A DNA stretch of 64,000 nt, taken from Nitrospirillum sp034427435. GTDB taxonomy: Bacteria; Pseudomonadota; Alphaproteobacteria; Azospirillales; Azospirillaceae. Location: assembly GCF_034427435.1 (NCBI RefSeq), contig NZ_JAXQNP010000002.1, forward strand, positions 1,054,001-1,118,000, in the 5' to 3' direction. The translations under genes and the position numbers were made by a program. Positions 46,928-55,095 of this stretch are shown in pieces (position 1 is the first letter of the stretch; every line of letters starts with the position of its first letter). The notes beneath the pieces were generated by a model that was not told the DNA's origin, did not search any database, and saw only the letters and a list, made by a program, of their open reading frames with translations.

Positions 46928-48196
46928 TCATCGAACATCCATTTCAGCTAAGAACATTTCACCTATTGATAGCTGGCCACTGCGATCATCTCCCGAAAAG
47001 AAAATTCCCTTTCTCGACTTGTCCCAATCATCATCCTTACCATGAATGGGATTTTCGGTGAATTTTGACTTTTTGATTCTATCTAGTGTATCTTTTTCTA
47101 AAAAGAATCTTATTCTTGCGCGTTTTATCGGCTTGCCCGTCAGATATGCTGGGGCTGGAAGCAAAATACTTTGCTCGCGTACAATGTAAGACGCCCCTCG
47201 GATAGAGACAGTTTTTCTGGAAATTGCTGCATCCAGTTCTTCGTTCGCAATGGCATCTCTTCTTTTGATTTGCTCATCTTGGGGGAAGAGGTAGCTAAAC
47301 TCCTTCCCTCGAAAAACCTCCCTTTCAATCATCCCGTGGGGGGATGTGAAGCTTGTCGCTGCGGTAGGTAAGCCTAGTGCATTAAGAGCGCGTCCAGCGG
47401 CCGATCTTATCATTGGGTCATCAGTATCAGACATCATTTTGTCTGTGATAATAAAAGGTTTTCTAGATTCGGGATCAATTATCTTTAAACTAGAGTTTTT
47501 TCCAGACCCTTCAATTCCAATTAAAAGACCAGTTCCTAGCCGTTGTCCTGCACTTGGTCCGTTAAATGTAATCATGGATTTTTGAATCTTGGCACCATTG
47601 GGGGTACCATTGGGTAATTGGTGATATAATTGCCTTTCCCTGGTGGCTTCGCTGCCTTGCGTCCCTTTGCATTCGACAACGTGCCAAAGCCCGGATGCGT
47701 CTTTGCAGACAAAATCAGGGCGTTTGGCTGGCCCCCTTTTCCCGCCACCCTTTACAGTAGCGCTGTGACGGTGAGCAAGATTCAAAGCGAAATATGCACC
47801 GTCGCAGATTTCGCTGACCCCAAGGCTGTCAACTAGCCAAGTTATTGGTAATGCGACACCAAAATCATCACTCAAAATCGTTTTTTGATGCGCGTCTAAT
47901 TGCGCAAACGCAGAAGTTATTTGCAAATAATCATTATTTGCGATAGCATTAACATAACGAACCCAAGCCCAGTGCTCGCTTAGTGATATTCCCAACGCAT
48001 TTATCGGTGTTGTGATGTAGCCAAGCACCATTAACATTGAAAGTACATTTAACTGATAACTAGCTGGTGCTACAGGGAAAGTGACTGGGAAATGGGGTGG
48101 TCCGGGGTTTGGCCAGGTGTTGTTGTCAGCCTCCACGAGAATTCTTTTTTGCAACATCATTTCTCCTATGGATCCAACTAATTCCACAGTACGCAT
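46928..48196 (-). CDS. Island protein with PD-(D/E)XK-like motif, unknown function
   Basis: 422 aa, low GC. Residues 148-180 read KGGGKRGPAKRPDFVCKD...WHVVECKG: Asp161 in RPDF and Glu175-x-Lys177 in VECKG have the spacing of a PD-(D/E)XK nuclease core. The N-terminal part is helical (LGISLSEHWAWVRYVNAIANN); the C-terminal ~240 residues are beta-rich with no recognised domain. It ends convergent with hsdR, only 55 bp apart, and lies alone at the right end of the defence cluster. A DNA-cleaving defence role is inferred, not shown. Confidence 0.6.
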   Translation of the reverse strand: MRTVELVGSIGEMMLQKRILVEADNNTWPNPGPPHFPVTFPVAPASYQLNVLSMLMVLGYITTPINALGISLSEHWAWVRYVNAIANNDYLQITSAFAQLDAHQKTILSDDFGVALPITWLVDSLGVSEICDGAYFALNLAHRHSATVKGGGKRGPAKRPDFVCKDASGLWHVVECKGTQGSEATRERQLYHQLPNGTPNGAKIQKSMITFNGPSAGQRLGTGLLIGIEGSGKNSSLKIIDPESRKPFIITDKMMSDTDDPMIRSAAGRALNALGLPTAATSFTSPHGMIEREVFRGKEFSYLFPQDEQIKRRDAIANEELDAAISRKTVSIRGASYIVREQSILLPAPAYLTGKPIKRARIRFFLEKDTLDRIKKSKFTENPIHGKDDDWDKSRKGIFFSGDDRSGQLSIGEMFLAEMDVR

Positions 48197-48741
48197 TCGG
48201 ATTAATTATCACTATAAGTGGAAAAAATAAAACTAAAATCGTAAATGAGCAATATAATGTTTTGGTCTGAAATACGCTTCAGTTGTCGGCTGCTGGAATG
48301 GTGCCAAAGGGCCTCAGGATCCGCCGGTGGTTGAACCTGTGGACGTGTTCCAAAGTAGCGTACTCGACAGCCCTGAAGGAGAGCCATGGCCTGCGCCAGT
48401 AATTATTGGCCAGGTGAACGACCCAGGCTCGCGGACACATCGAAATTGGGCCATTTCCCCTCTCACGCGCATTTGGGATTGCACCCTACCTCGACCCGAT
48501 CTGCTGCAACCGTCAAGTCAATGCCGTCTCAGCACAAGCCGAAATCAGCGTCAGTGTCCGCTTACCCAATTTCCCTATTGAACGGGAGGCGCGATCGACC
48601 CGTTGAACCACGCCTCATTGATAGCGATCTCACCCGTGCTTGATCCTCTATGGCTAGCTTCATAACTTACAAAATAGCTTACAAATAGATTTACGTGAAA
48701 AGAAATATGTTTCATATCAATATATTAGAACTATACAACGC
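48197..48741. other. Gene-free right end of the island
   Basis: About 545 bp with no convincing gene. Short ORFs lack ribosome sites and known motifs. The stretch 48650-48740 is AT-rich and contains arm-like repeats at 48664-48671 and 48676-48683, next to attR. Confidence 0.5.
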
Positions 48742-48789
48742 AAGCTTCCCAAGCTTACGACGAGGGTTCGATTCCCTTCACCCGCTCCA
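48742..48789. repeat. Right attachment repeat (attR), 48 bp
   Basis: Exact copy of 31452-31499: a truncated tRNA-Gly from the anticodon arm to CCA, not a functional tRNA gene. Native chromosome resumes at 48790; no gene is seen from there to 49043. Confidence 0.95.
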
Positions 48790-49043
48790 GTTCCGGCCTG
48801 CCGGAACCGTCCGCCCTCTGGTGGCGCAATCACTCCCCGATAGAACCATTTCGCGGCCATCCGACGCGCAGGCCTTGAGGTCCGCCGCCTCACTGCCGCC
48901 ACGGTTCCTCCCCACATTACAAGTGTGTAACCCGGTCGGTGGCTGGTCGCTTTACCGTTGAATCGGCGGGCCAGTGGGACAATATGGAAATCGCGGCCCA
49001 TGGGGGTCGCCTGGGTTTAACCTGGGATCATTCGAGGAACGTC

Positions 49044-49766
49044 ATGGCTATTGGACCCTACAATCGTTTTGCGTCGAGCACCGGCGCTTACGACCGGGCC
49101 CTGTTCGATGAGGGCCTGCGCCAGCACATGCTGCGCGTTTTCAACTACATGACTGTCGGCCTGATCGTCACCGGCCTTGTCGCCTTCTTCGGGGCCCAGT
49201 CCCCGGCCCTGGTGGCGGCCATTTTCGGCACGCCGCTGAAGTGGGTGGTCATGCTGGCGCCGATCGGCTTCGTGCTGGCGTTGTCGGCCGGCATTAACCG
49301 CATGTCGTCGGGCACGCTGCGCACCGTCTTCTTCGCCTACTGCGCCGTCATGGGTCTGTCGCTCATGAGCCTCTTCCTGGTGTTCACCGGCGCCAGCATC
49401 GCCCGCGTGTTCTTCATCTCCGCCGCCACCTTCGCCGGCGCCTCGCTGTACGGCTACACCGCCAAGCGCGACCTGACGCAGTTCGGCTCCTTCCTGATCA
49501 TGGGCGTGATCGGCCTGGTCATCGCCAGCCTGGTCAACATCTTCCTGGCCTCCAGCGCGCTGCAGTTCGCGGTGTCGGTGCTGGGTGTGCTGATCTTCAC
49601 GGGCCTGACGGCCTATGACAGCCAGCGCATCAAGGAGATGTACGCCGAGTCCTGGGGTGTCGAGGCCAACACCAAGCTGGCCGTCATGGGCGCGCTGAGC
49701 CTGTACCTGGACTTCATCAACATCTTCATCTCCCTGATGCAGCTGATGGGCGACCGCCGCAACTAA
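49044..49766 (+). CDS. Bax inhibitor-1/YccA family membrane protein
   Basis: 240 aa from the ATG at 49044 (GAGGA upstream). Seven predicted membrane helices and the family motif LGVLIFTGLTAYDSQRIKEMYA, with the C-terminal SLYLDFINIFISLMQLMGDRRN. Bacterial members may act as pH-sensitive Ca2+ leak channels or modulate FtsH-type proteolysis. A terminator follows. Confidence 0.9.
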   Translation: MAIGPYNRFASSTGAYDRALFDEGLRQHMLRVFNYMTVGLIVTGLVAFFGAQSPALVAAIFGTPLKWVVMLAPIGFVLALSAGINRMSSGTLRTVFFAYCAVMGLSLMSLFLVFTGASIARVFFISAATFAGASLYGYTAKRDLTQFGSFLIMGVIGLVIASLVNIFLASSALQFAVSVLGVLIFTGLTAYDSQRIKEMYAESWGVEANTKLAVMGALSLYLDFINIFISLMQLMGDRRN

Positions 49767-49794
49767 GCGGAACCCGCCAGCGACCCAAGGGTTG

Positions 49795-49829
49795 AGGGGC
49801 CGTCTGGGCAACCGGGCGGCCCTTTCCTT
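49795..49829 (+). terminator. Terminator after the Bax-inhibitor gene
   Basis: GGGCCGTCTGG (49797-49807) pairs with CCGGGCGGCCC (49812-49822, with G-U pairs) and is followed by TTTCCTTT. Confidence 0.7.
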
Positions 49830-49841
49830 TAGGGGCCGCCG

Positions 49842-49882
49842 CCGGCCATGATGGCCGGACCACAACGGGCCATCATGGCCGG
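49842..49882. repeat. 15-bp perfect inverted repeat before the SAM hydrolase gene
   Basis: CCGGCCATGATGGCC (49842-49856) and GGCCATCATGGCCGG (49868-49882) with an 11-bp spacer, 12 bp before the ATG at 49895. Position suggests a translational or transcriptional control hairpin; each arm is itself nearly palindromic. Confidence 0.55.
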
Positions 49883-49894
49883 GAGATTCGCGGC

Positions 49895-50761
49895 ATGATC
49901 TTCCTCTACACCGACTTCGGCTGGTCCGGCCCCTATGTCGGCCAGATGCGGGCCGTGCTGGCGGCGCGCGCGCCGGCGGGCACCGCCATCGTCGACCTGA
50001 TGCACGACGCCCCGGCCTTCGATCCCCTGGCCGCCGGCCGGCTGCTGGCCGCCATCCTGCCCGCCACCCTGGCGGCTTTGCCGCCTGTTCCTGTGTCGCC
50101 CGCCAGTCCGCCCGCCGTTTTCCTGGCAGTGGTCGACCCTGGCGTGGGCACGGATCGCCGGCCCCTGGCCGTCCGCCTCACGGGCGACCAGGGACGTCCC
50201 GTCTGGCTGGTGGGGCCGGACAACGGCCTGTTCCAGCCGCTGATCGCCGACACCGTCGCCACCGGCGGGGTGGCCGAGGCGTGGGAGGTCACCTGGCGGC
50301 CCCCGGTCCTGTCCGTGTCCTTCCATGGCCGCGACCTGTTCGCGCCGGTGGCGGCCTGGGTGGCCGGGGGAGGGGAGCCAGGCGATTGGGCCCGCCCCCT
50401 GGCCGTGGCGGACCTGGCGGGGACGCTGCCGATGGCGACGGGAGGGGAGGGCGACACGGCCGGGAACGCCCGCATCCTCTATATCGATGGCTATGGCAAT
50501 GGCTGGACCGGGCTGCGCCCCGCCGGTGCGCTGGACGGCACTGTGGCGCCGGACGCCCGGCTGTGGGTGGGCGGTCCCGATGGGGGCCGGGCGGTGGAAC
50601 CCGCCCGCACCTTCGGCGCCGTGTCCCGGGGGGCCGCCTTCTGGTACGTCAACTCCAGCGGGTTGGTGGAGATCGCCGTGAACCAGGGCCGCGCCGACCA
50701 GGCGCTGGGCTTCACCCTGGGCTCGCCCATCGGCGTACGCGCGCCTTACATCAGGCTCTGA
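49895..50761 (+). CDS. SAM hydroxide adenosyltransferase family protein (DUF62)
   Basis: 288 aa. Family motifs: FLYTDFGWSGPYVGQM, AVVDPGVGTDRRPLAV, LVGPDNGLFQPLI and SFHGRDLFAPVAA. The usual late motif FGNxxTN is altered to GYGNGWTGL, keeping Gly-Asn but not the Thr-Asn. Relatives hydrolyse S-adenosylmethionine to adenosine and methionine, or are fluorinase/chlorinase homologues; the Asp and Arg in the first two motifs support SAM binding. Single gene. Confidence 0.85.
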   Translation: MIFLYTDFGWSGPYVGQMRAVLAARAPAGTAIVDLMHDAPAFDPLAAGRLLAAILPATLAALPPVPVSPASPPAVFLAVVDPGVGTDRRPLAVRLTGDQGRPVWLVGPDNGLFQPLIADTVATGGVAEAWEVTWRPPVLSVSFHGRDLFAPVAAWVAGGGEPGDWARPLAVADLAGTLPMATGGEGDTAGNARILYIDGYGNGWTGLRPAGALDGTVAPDARLWVGGPDGGRAVEPARTFGAVSRGAAFWYVNSSGLVEIAVNQGRADQALGFTLGSPIGVRAPYIRL

Positions 50762-50812
50762 TGCCAAGCCGCCGGACGGCGGCGCCCGGCGATTGAGGGA
50801 AAAATAAAAACT

Positions 50813-51516
50813 CTAGTGCGCCGTCGGCACCACGGTCGCCTCGTCCATCAGGGCGAGGAAGGGCAGGTCGCTGGGCTCATTGCCATAGCCCCAGCGGCGG
50901 CCATAGGGGCCCGTCTCCTGCATCCACAGCGCCAGGCGGCGCGCCTTTTCGGCCCGCACGCAGTTGCCGGCCACCATTTCCCCCGTCAGCAGGCCGTCGT
51001 CACCCACCGCCATTTCCGTGCCCAGCAGGTCATGCACCGGCAGGTCGGCCAGCAGGGTGGGCATGTACAGGGTCAGGGCCCCGGTCGCCACCAGCACGCG
51101 ATGCCCCTGGTCGGCGTGGCGCAGCAGGGTGTCGCGCAGCGGGGTGTTCCAGCGGACCCAGCCCGCCATGTCCGCCGCCGCAGCCTGCGCCCGCGCCAGG
51201 GGCACGCCGGCCAGGCAGCGGCGCAACAGCCGGCGCTTGAACGCCGTCTTGAAATCATCGTCGGCGTCGGCAGGATGGCCCCCCTTCACCAGCGCGGCGC
51301 GGCCGGGCAGGCGGCGGGAGGCGGCCCCCGCGGCGCTGCTGGCCAGGTGGCGGCGCAGGGTTTCCCCCCCGCCACCCGCGCCAGGAAGGGCAGCAGGCTG
51401 TCGCCCCGCACCAGCGTGCCGTCAAAGTCGAACACCGCCAGGCCGGGCAGGCCCTCCGCCGGCGGGACGGCACCCGCTGGGGCCTCAACGGTCGGACGGG
51501 CGATGGGGTGGGACAT
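50813..51516 (-). pseudogene. HAD-IB family phosphatase (SerB-like), frameshifted as sequenced
   Basis: Two overlapping frames encode one enzyme. The N-terminal part has HAD motif I FDFDGTLV; the C-terminal part has VLVATGAL (motif II) and GYGNEPSDLPFLAL (motif IV). The break is in the C7 run 51364-51370 (G7 in the gene sense): one more base gives R-V-A-G-G-E-T-L-R-R-H. Repaired length is about 235 aa, normal for HAD-IB. Motif IV has Asn-Glu where most have Asp-Ser, so specificity is uncertain. Likely base-calling error. Confidence 0.75.
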
Positions 51517-51679
51517 GGGGGCGGCTCAAGGGACAAGGCGGGCACGAGGGGCGCGTGGGAGGTGGACGGTCTGTCGCACCCCTGGGCACTCCCGCGCCAT
51601 AAAACGGGGTGGGCCGCTTCCTCTCAAGGGTTTTTCGCGCTAAGTGTCGGCCTTTCCGCCCAAGACCGACGGCAGTGCC

Positions 51680-52669
51680 ATGATCACCACACCCACGGCC
51701 CCCACCTCCCATGCCGCCGAGGCGGCCAAGCCTTACAAGATCATCATCGACACCGATCCCGGCCAGGACGACGCCGTGGCCATCCTGCTGGCGCTGGCCA
51801 GCCCGGAGGATGTGGAGGTGCTGGGCATCACCGCCGTTGCCGGCAACGCGCCGCTGCCCTGGACGGAGAAGAACGCCCGCCGGGTGTGCGAGCTGGCGGG
51901 CCGGCCCGACGTGAAGGTGTTCGCCGGCTGCGACCGGCCCCTGGTGCGCCTGCTGCACACGGCGCCCGAGGTGCATGGCGACACCGGCCTGGACGGCCCG
52001 GTGCTGCCCGAGCCCACCATGCCCCTGCAGGCGCAGCACGCGGTCGATTTCATCATCGAGACGGTGATGCGGGAGGAGCCGGGCAGCGTCACCCTGTGCC
52101 CCCTGGGCCCGCTGACCAACGTGGCCCGCGCCCTGGTGAAGGAGCCGGCCATCGCCACCCGCCTGCGCCAGATCGTGCTGATGGGCGGGGCGCAGATGGA
52201 GGGGGGCAATTCCACCCCCTGCGCCGAGTTCAACATCTATGTCGATCCGCACGCCGCCGACATCGTCTTCAAGTCGGGCGTGCCCATCGTCATGTTTCCG
52301 CTGGATGTCACCCACCAGGTGCTCACGTCGCGCCGCCACATGGACCGCATCCAGGCCGTGGGCAACCGTGTGTCGCAGGCGACCTACGAGATGCTGGACT
52401 TCTACCAGCGCTACGACGAGCACAAGTACGGCACCGATGGCGGCCCGCTGCACGACCCCTGCGTCATCGCCTGGCTGATCCGGCCGGAGATTTTCCAGGG
52501 CAAGACGGTGAATGTGGAGATCGAGACGGCCAGCCCGCTGACCACCGGCCAGACGGTCATCGACCGCTGGAACACCACGGGCCGCCCGCGCAACGCCACC
52601 GTCATGCTGAAGGCCGACAGCGACGCCTTCTTCGACCTGCTGGTGGAGCGGCTGAAGCGCTTCGGCTGA
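51680..52669 (+). CDS. Inosine/uridine-preferring nucleoside hydrolase
   Basis: 329 aa from the ATG at 51680 (no strong RBS; GTG at 51644 is an option). Calcium-binding motif IDTDPGQDDAVAILLAL, the EPGSVTLCPLGPLTNVA loop, LMGGAQ and CAEFNIYVDPHAADIVF (second Asp and substrate residues), and the catalytic-His-containing LHDPCVIAWL. It hydrolyses N-glycosidic bonds of nucleosides to base and ribose for salvage. Confidence 0.92.
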   Translation: MITTPTAPTSHAAEAAKPYKIIIDTDPGQDDAVAILLALASPEDVEVLGITAVAGNAPLPWTEKNARRVCELAGRPDVKVFAGCDRPLVRLLHTAPEVHGDTGLDGPVLPEPTMPLQAQHAVDFIIETVMREEPGSVTLCPLGPLTNVARALVKEPAIATRLRQIVLMGGAQMEGGNSTPCAEFNIYVDPHAADIVFKSGVPIVMFPLDVTHQVLTSRRHMDRIQAVGNRVSQATYEMLDFYQRYDEHKYGTDGGPLHDPCVIAWLIRPEIFQGKTVNVEIETASPLTTGQTVIDRWNTTGRPRNATVMLKADSDAFFDLLVERLKRFG

Positions 52670-52770
52670 TACGGCGTCTCCCGCTTCGCCCGCAATCACC
52701 GGCTGCATGATATTTGCAAGGTTGTCGTCCTGGGTGGGGCGCCCCACCGCTTTTGGTAAACAGGGGGACG

Positions 52771-53319
52771 ATGATGGCTGGAATGATCGTCGCGGAGGGG
52801 GGCTCAGCCGCCGCGGGCGGGACGGGGGCCGCCGCTGACAAGAAGACCCGGGACAAGAAGGCCGAAGATCAGAAGACGGACAGCGAGTTCGCCGCGTTGC
52901 TGCAGGGGGGAAAGGATGATCCCAAGGCGACGCTGGCGGAGATCACCACCGGTGGCGTGCCCGGCTACTGGGCTTGGCGGCTCAAGGAATTGAAGGCTGA
53001 GATCGCCAGCCGCGTCATGGGCCAGATGGGCGTTACCCACCAAGGTCTGGCCGCCATGTCCGAAGACGACAGGGCCGAGGTCGAGCGCCTTATCATGCGC
53101 GAAGTGGCGCGCGTCGTCAGGGAGATGACCACCGGGCAGACGCGCAAGGGGCCGGGGCTGGAGGATCTTCCAGCCGGTGATGGCGCCATGCCGGGTGATG
53201 CCGTTCCCCAGGCCGCCAGCGATGCGGGGACCAACGCCCCGGCCCGGGCGGCCAGCCGTGGCCTGGATGAGACCACGCTGTCGGGCATGCTGTCACAGCA
53301 GGAAATAGCGGGCGGATAA
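52771..53319 (+). CDS. Unknown protein, paralogue A of a tandem pair
   Basis: 182 aa from the first ATG of ATGATG at 52771 (GGGGG upstream). The centre (about 65-125) reads TTGGVPGYWAWRLKELKAEIA...DRAEVERLIMREVARVVREMT and is clearly related to the next gene; the N-terminus is Lys/Asp-rich and the C-terminus Ala-rich and disordered. No signal peptide and no known domain. It resembles small conserved Rhodospirillales proteins of unknown role. Confidence 0.6.
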   Translation: MMAGMIVAEGGSAAAGGTGAAADKKTRDKKAEDQKTDSEFAALLQGGKDDPKATLAEITTGGVPGYWAWRLKELKAEIASRVMGQMGVTHQGLAAMSEDDRAEVERLIMREVARVVREMTTGQTRKGPGLEDLPAGDGAMPGDAVPQAASDAGTNAPARAASRGLDETTLSGMLSQQEIAGG

Positions 53320-53560
53320 TAATGGTCGACAGATCGGCAATAGTTGCTGATCTGTCGGAATCTTCTGCCGGGGGCGGGGCCGCTTCCTGCCCGGTTGTCC
53401 GTAAGGATGCGGCTGTCCTCCTCATTTTCCGGCCGGCCCGTTCCGGCCCCTGTCTTGCTTGGGGAAAGGGGCGGGCCGTGGGCCGGTGGCGCCCCTTCGG
53501 GGACGGCACCCGGCCTTCGCCCATCCGCGTCGTCATTTCTTGGGGCAGGGGACCGAAGCC

Positions 53561-54112
53561 ATGTCGATCCTGAACACCGGAAACCATACCCAATCCGCCG
53601 CCAACGCCTACGGCGGTTTCGGCGCCACGGGCAGCGGTGCCGCCGGTTCGTCCGGATCGCCGGGCGGCGGCCTGTCCGTCAGCCAGACCGACAGCGCCTT
53701 CGCCGACATGCTGAAGGGTGAAGATGATGCCCAGACCCTGCTGAAGGACATGACCAGCGGCGGCGTCCAGGGCTACTGGGCCTATCAGATCAAGCAGATG
53801 AAGCAGAAGATCGCGGAGGAAACGGTGCAGTCCAAGGGCTTGAACGCCCAGGACATCGCCGCCATGCCCGCTGATCAGCGCGCCGACCTGGAACGCCAGA
53901 TCATGCGCGAGGTGGAACAGAAGGTCCGCCAGATGACCGCCGGCGGCAAGAACGGCCTGGACGACGCGTCCAAGGCGGGGGGCGGGCAGATGAACGGCGC
54001 TGGGACCCAGGCGGTGGCCAACAGCAACCAGACCGGCGCCCGCAGCGGCGTGCCCATCGCCGGCGGCGACACCCTGCAGGGCATCCTGGCCACGCAGGAG
54101 GCCGTGGGGTAG
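53561..54112 (+). CDS. Unknown protein, paralogue B of a tandem pair
   Basis: 183 aa from the ATG at 53561. Core TSGGVQGYWAYQIKQMKQKIA...DIAAMPADQRADLERQIMREVEQKVRQMTA aligns with paralogue A without gaps over about 60 residues. The N-terminal 45 residues are Gly/Ser-rich. The two genes are 241 bp apart in the same direction and arose by duplication. Conservation of the helical core and divergence of the ends suggests a protein-binding role. Confidence 0.6.
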   Translation: MSILNTGNHTQSAANAYGGFGATGSGAAGSSGSPGGGLSVSQTDSAFADMLKGEDDAQTLLKDMTSGGVQGYWAYQIKQMKQKIAEETVQSKGLNAQDIAAMPADQRADLERQIMREVEQKVRQMTAGGKNGLDDASKAGGGQMNGAGTQAVANSNQTGARSGVPIAGGDTLQGILATQEAVG

Positions 54113-54150
54113 GGCCGGCGGACGTGCTGCGGGCTATCGCCAAAAGCGAA

Positions 54151-54172
54151 GGGGCGACCCGAAGGCCGCCCC
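54151..54172. terminator. Weak hairpin after paralogue B
   Basis: GGGGCG (54151-54156) pairs with CGCCCC (54167-54172) between the paralogue and the convergent bactofilin gene. No U-run follows. Confidence 0.35.
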
Positions 54173-54222
54173 CGAAACCCGCACACCGATCACGCCGGCG
54201 CGTCATCTGATCATGGAACCGT

Positions 54223-54636
54223 TCAGTGCGACTTGCCGCTCTGGATGGTGCCGGAGATCGAGCCGCCGTCGGCGATGCTGATGCGGCCATAGCGGATGGA
54301 GCCGTCGACCTGGCCGGTTTCCCCGATGGACAGGGTGCCGGTCACCTCGATGGTGCCGGTGGCGTGGCCGGAAACCTTCATGCTTTCCACCACGGCGCTA
54401 CCCTCGAAATGGCCGCCTTCGGCCACTTCCAGAACCTTCACCTCGTTCAGTGTCACATCGACTAGGCGGCCGGCGACATGCAGGGTGTGGCAGTGGGAAA
54501 TCTTGGCGCCCTCAATCCGCGCCTCGGGCGAGATGGTGGTGACGCCGCCGCCCAGGTCGGGCGAGCCTTCCGCCTGCGGCGCGCCGTTCAGTCCCGGCCG
54601 CAGAAAGCTGCGCGGATCGAGGATGTCACTGGCCAT
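54223..54636 (-). CDS. Bactofilin (polymer-forming cytoskeletal protein)
   Basis: 137 aa. Repeating beta-helix turns of the DUF583 type: ISPEARIEGAKISHCHTL, VEGxF/HFEGSAVVES, VTGTLSIGETGQVDGSI, RISIADGGSISGTI. Bactofilins form filaments used in cell shape and cell-wall positioning; hydrophilic ends on both sides are typical. No peptidase partner (M23) is adjacent. Confidence 0.85.
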   Translation of the reverse strand: MASDILDPRSFLRPGLNGAPQAEGSPDLGGGVTTISPEARIEGAKISHCHTLHVAGRLVDVTLNEVKVLEVAEGGHFEGSAVVESMKVSGHATGTIEVTGTLSIGETGQVDGSIRYGRISIADGGSISGTIQSGKSH

Positions 54637-54651
54637 CGGTCCCCCTCATAG

Positions 54652-54756
54652 TCCGGCGCAGGCCGGCATCACATGAACATCTCCGGCGCGGGCCGGCATT
54701 AACAAGAACATCTCCGGCATAGGCCGGAGTGCATCAATATTTCCGGCACGGACCGG
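54652..54756. repeat. Four REP-like palindromes spaced about 30 bp
   Basis: Cores TCCGGCGCAGGCCGG (54652), TCCGGCGCGGGCCGG (54682), TCCGGCATAGGCCGG (54713) and TCCGGCACGGACCGG (54742), each a short hairpin, separated by AT-richer CAT(C/T)..AA spacers. They occupy the 459-bp gap 54637-55095 between bactofilin and argD. Typical of REP-type intergenic repeats. Confidence 0.75.
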
Positions 54757-55095
54757 CGCCCGTTCCCCACAAGACGCGGCCCTCCCCGCCAAAACGGGCC
54801 GGACACCCGGAAACTCTTAAGCGTTTCTGAGGCTTTTCGCAACATCTCCCGGGCCCATGGATAGGCTATGGGCGGCCCAGGCGCGGCACCCCCTTTCCAG
54901 ATGGGCCGCCGCCGCCGGGCGCCCGCATCCCGGGCGCATGGCAGGGCCGTCCAGGATAGGGCCGGTTGCGATTGACGCAGGGCTTGCGGCACACAATAGT
55001 CGGCGGTTCAAAACCCCGGTCGGCGCGCCGGGGGTGTCCCAAGCTTTGTTATAATTCCGTGTAACGCGCCTCAGCAAATAAAGGAGTGTCAGGCC

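Larger units (their letters stand above)
31452..48789. mobile_element. 17.3 kb genomic island integrated in tRNA-Gly(CCC)
   Basis: Bounded by identical 48-bp repeats, the left one being the 3' part of the tRNA. Immediately inside the left end is a tyrosine integrase. The cargo: an unknown low-GC gene, an HTH excisionase-like gene, a split winged-helix gene with an IS66 element, an iteron-like array with a DnaA box, an XRE repressor, a type I restriction-modification cluster with rhuM, and a PD-(D/E)XK-like protein. No relaxase or conjugation genes are present, so it would need help to transfer. Several genes have clearly lower GC than the chromosome. Confidence 0.93.

Noticed and set aside
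43699..46938. 1079-codon leftward ORF opposite hsdR
   Set aside because: Exact antisense of hsdR with a low-complexity His/Gln/Gly-rich product; a by-product of codon bias.
48327..48643. Short overlapping ORFs in the right end of the island
   Set aside because: No ribosome sites, no motifs and compositional noise.
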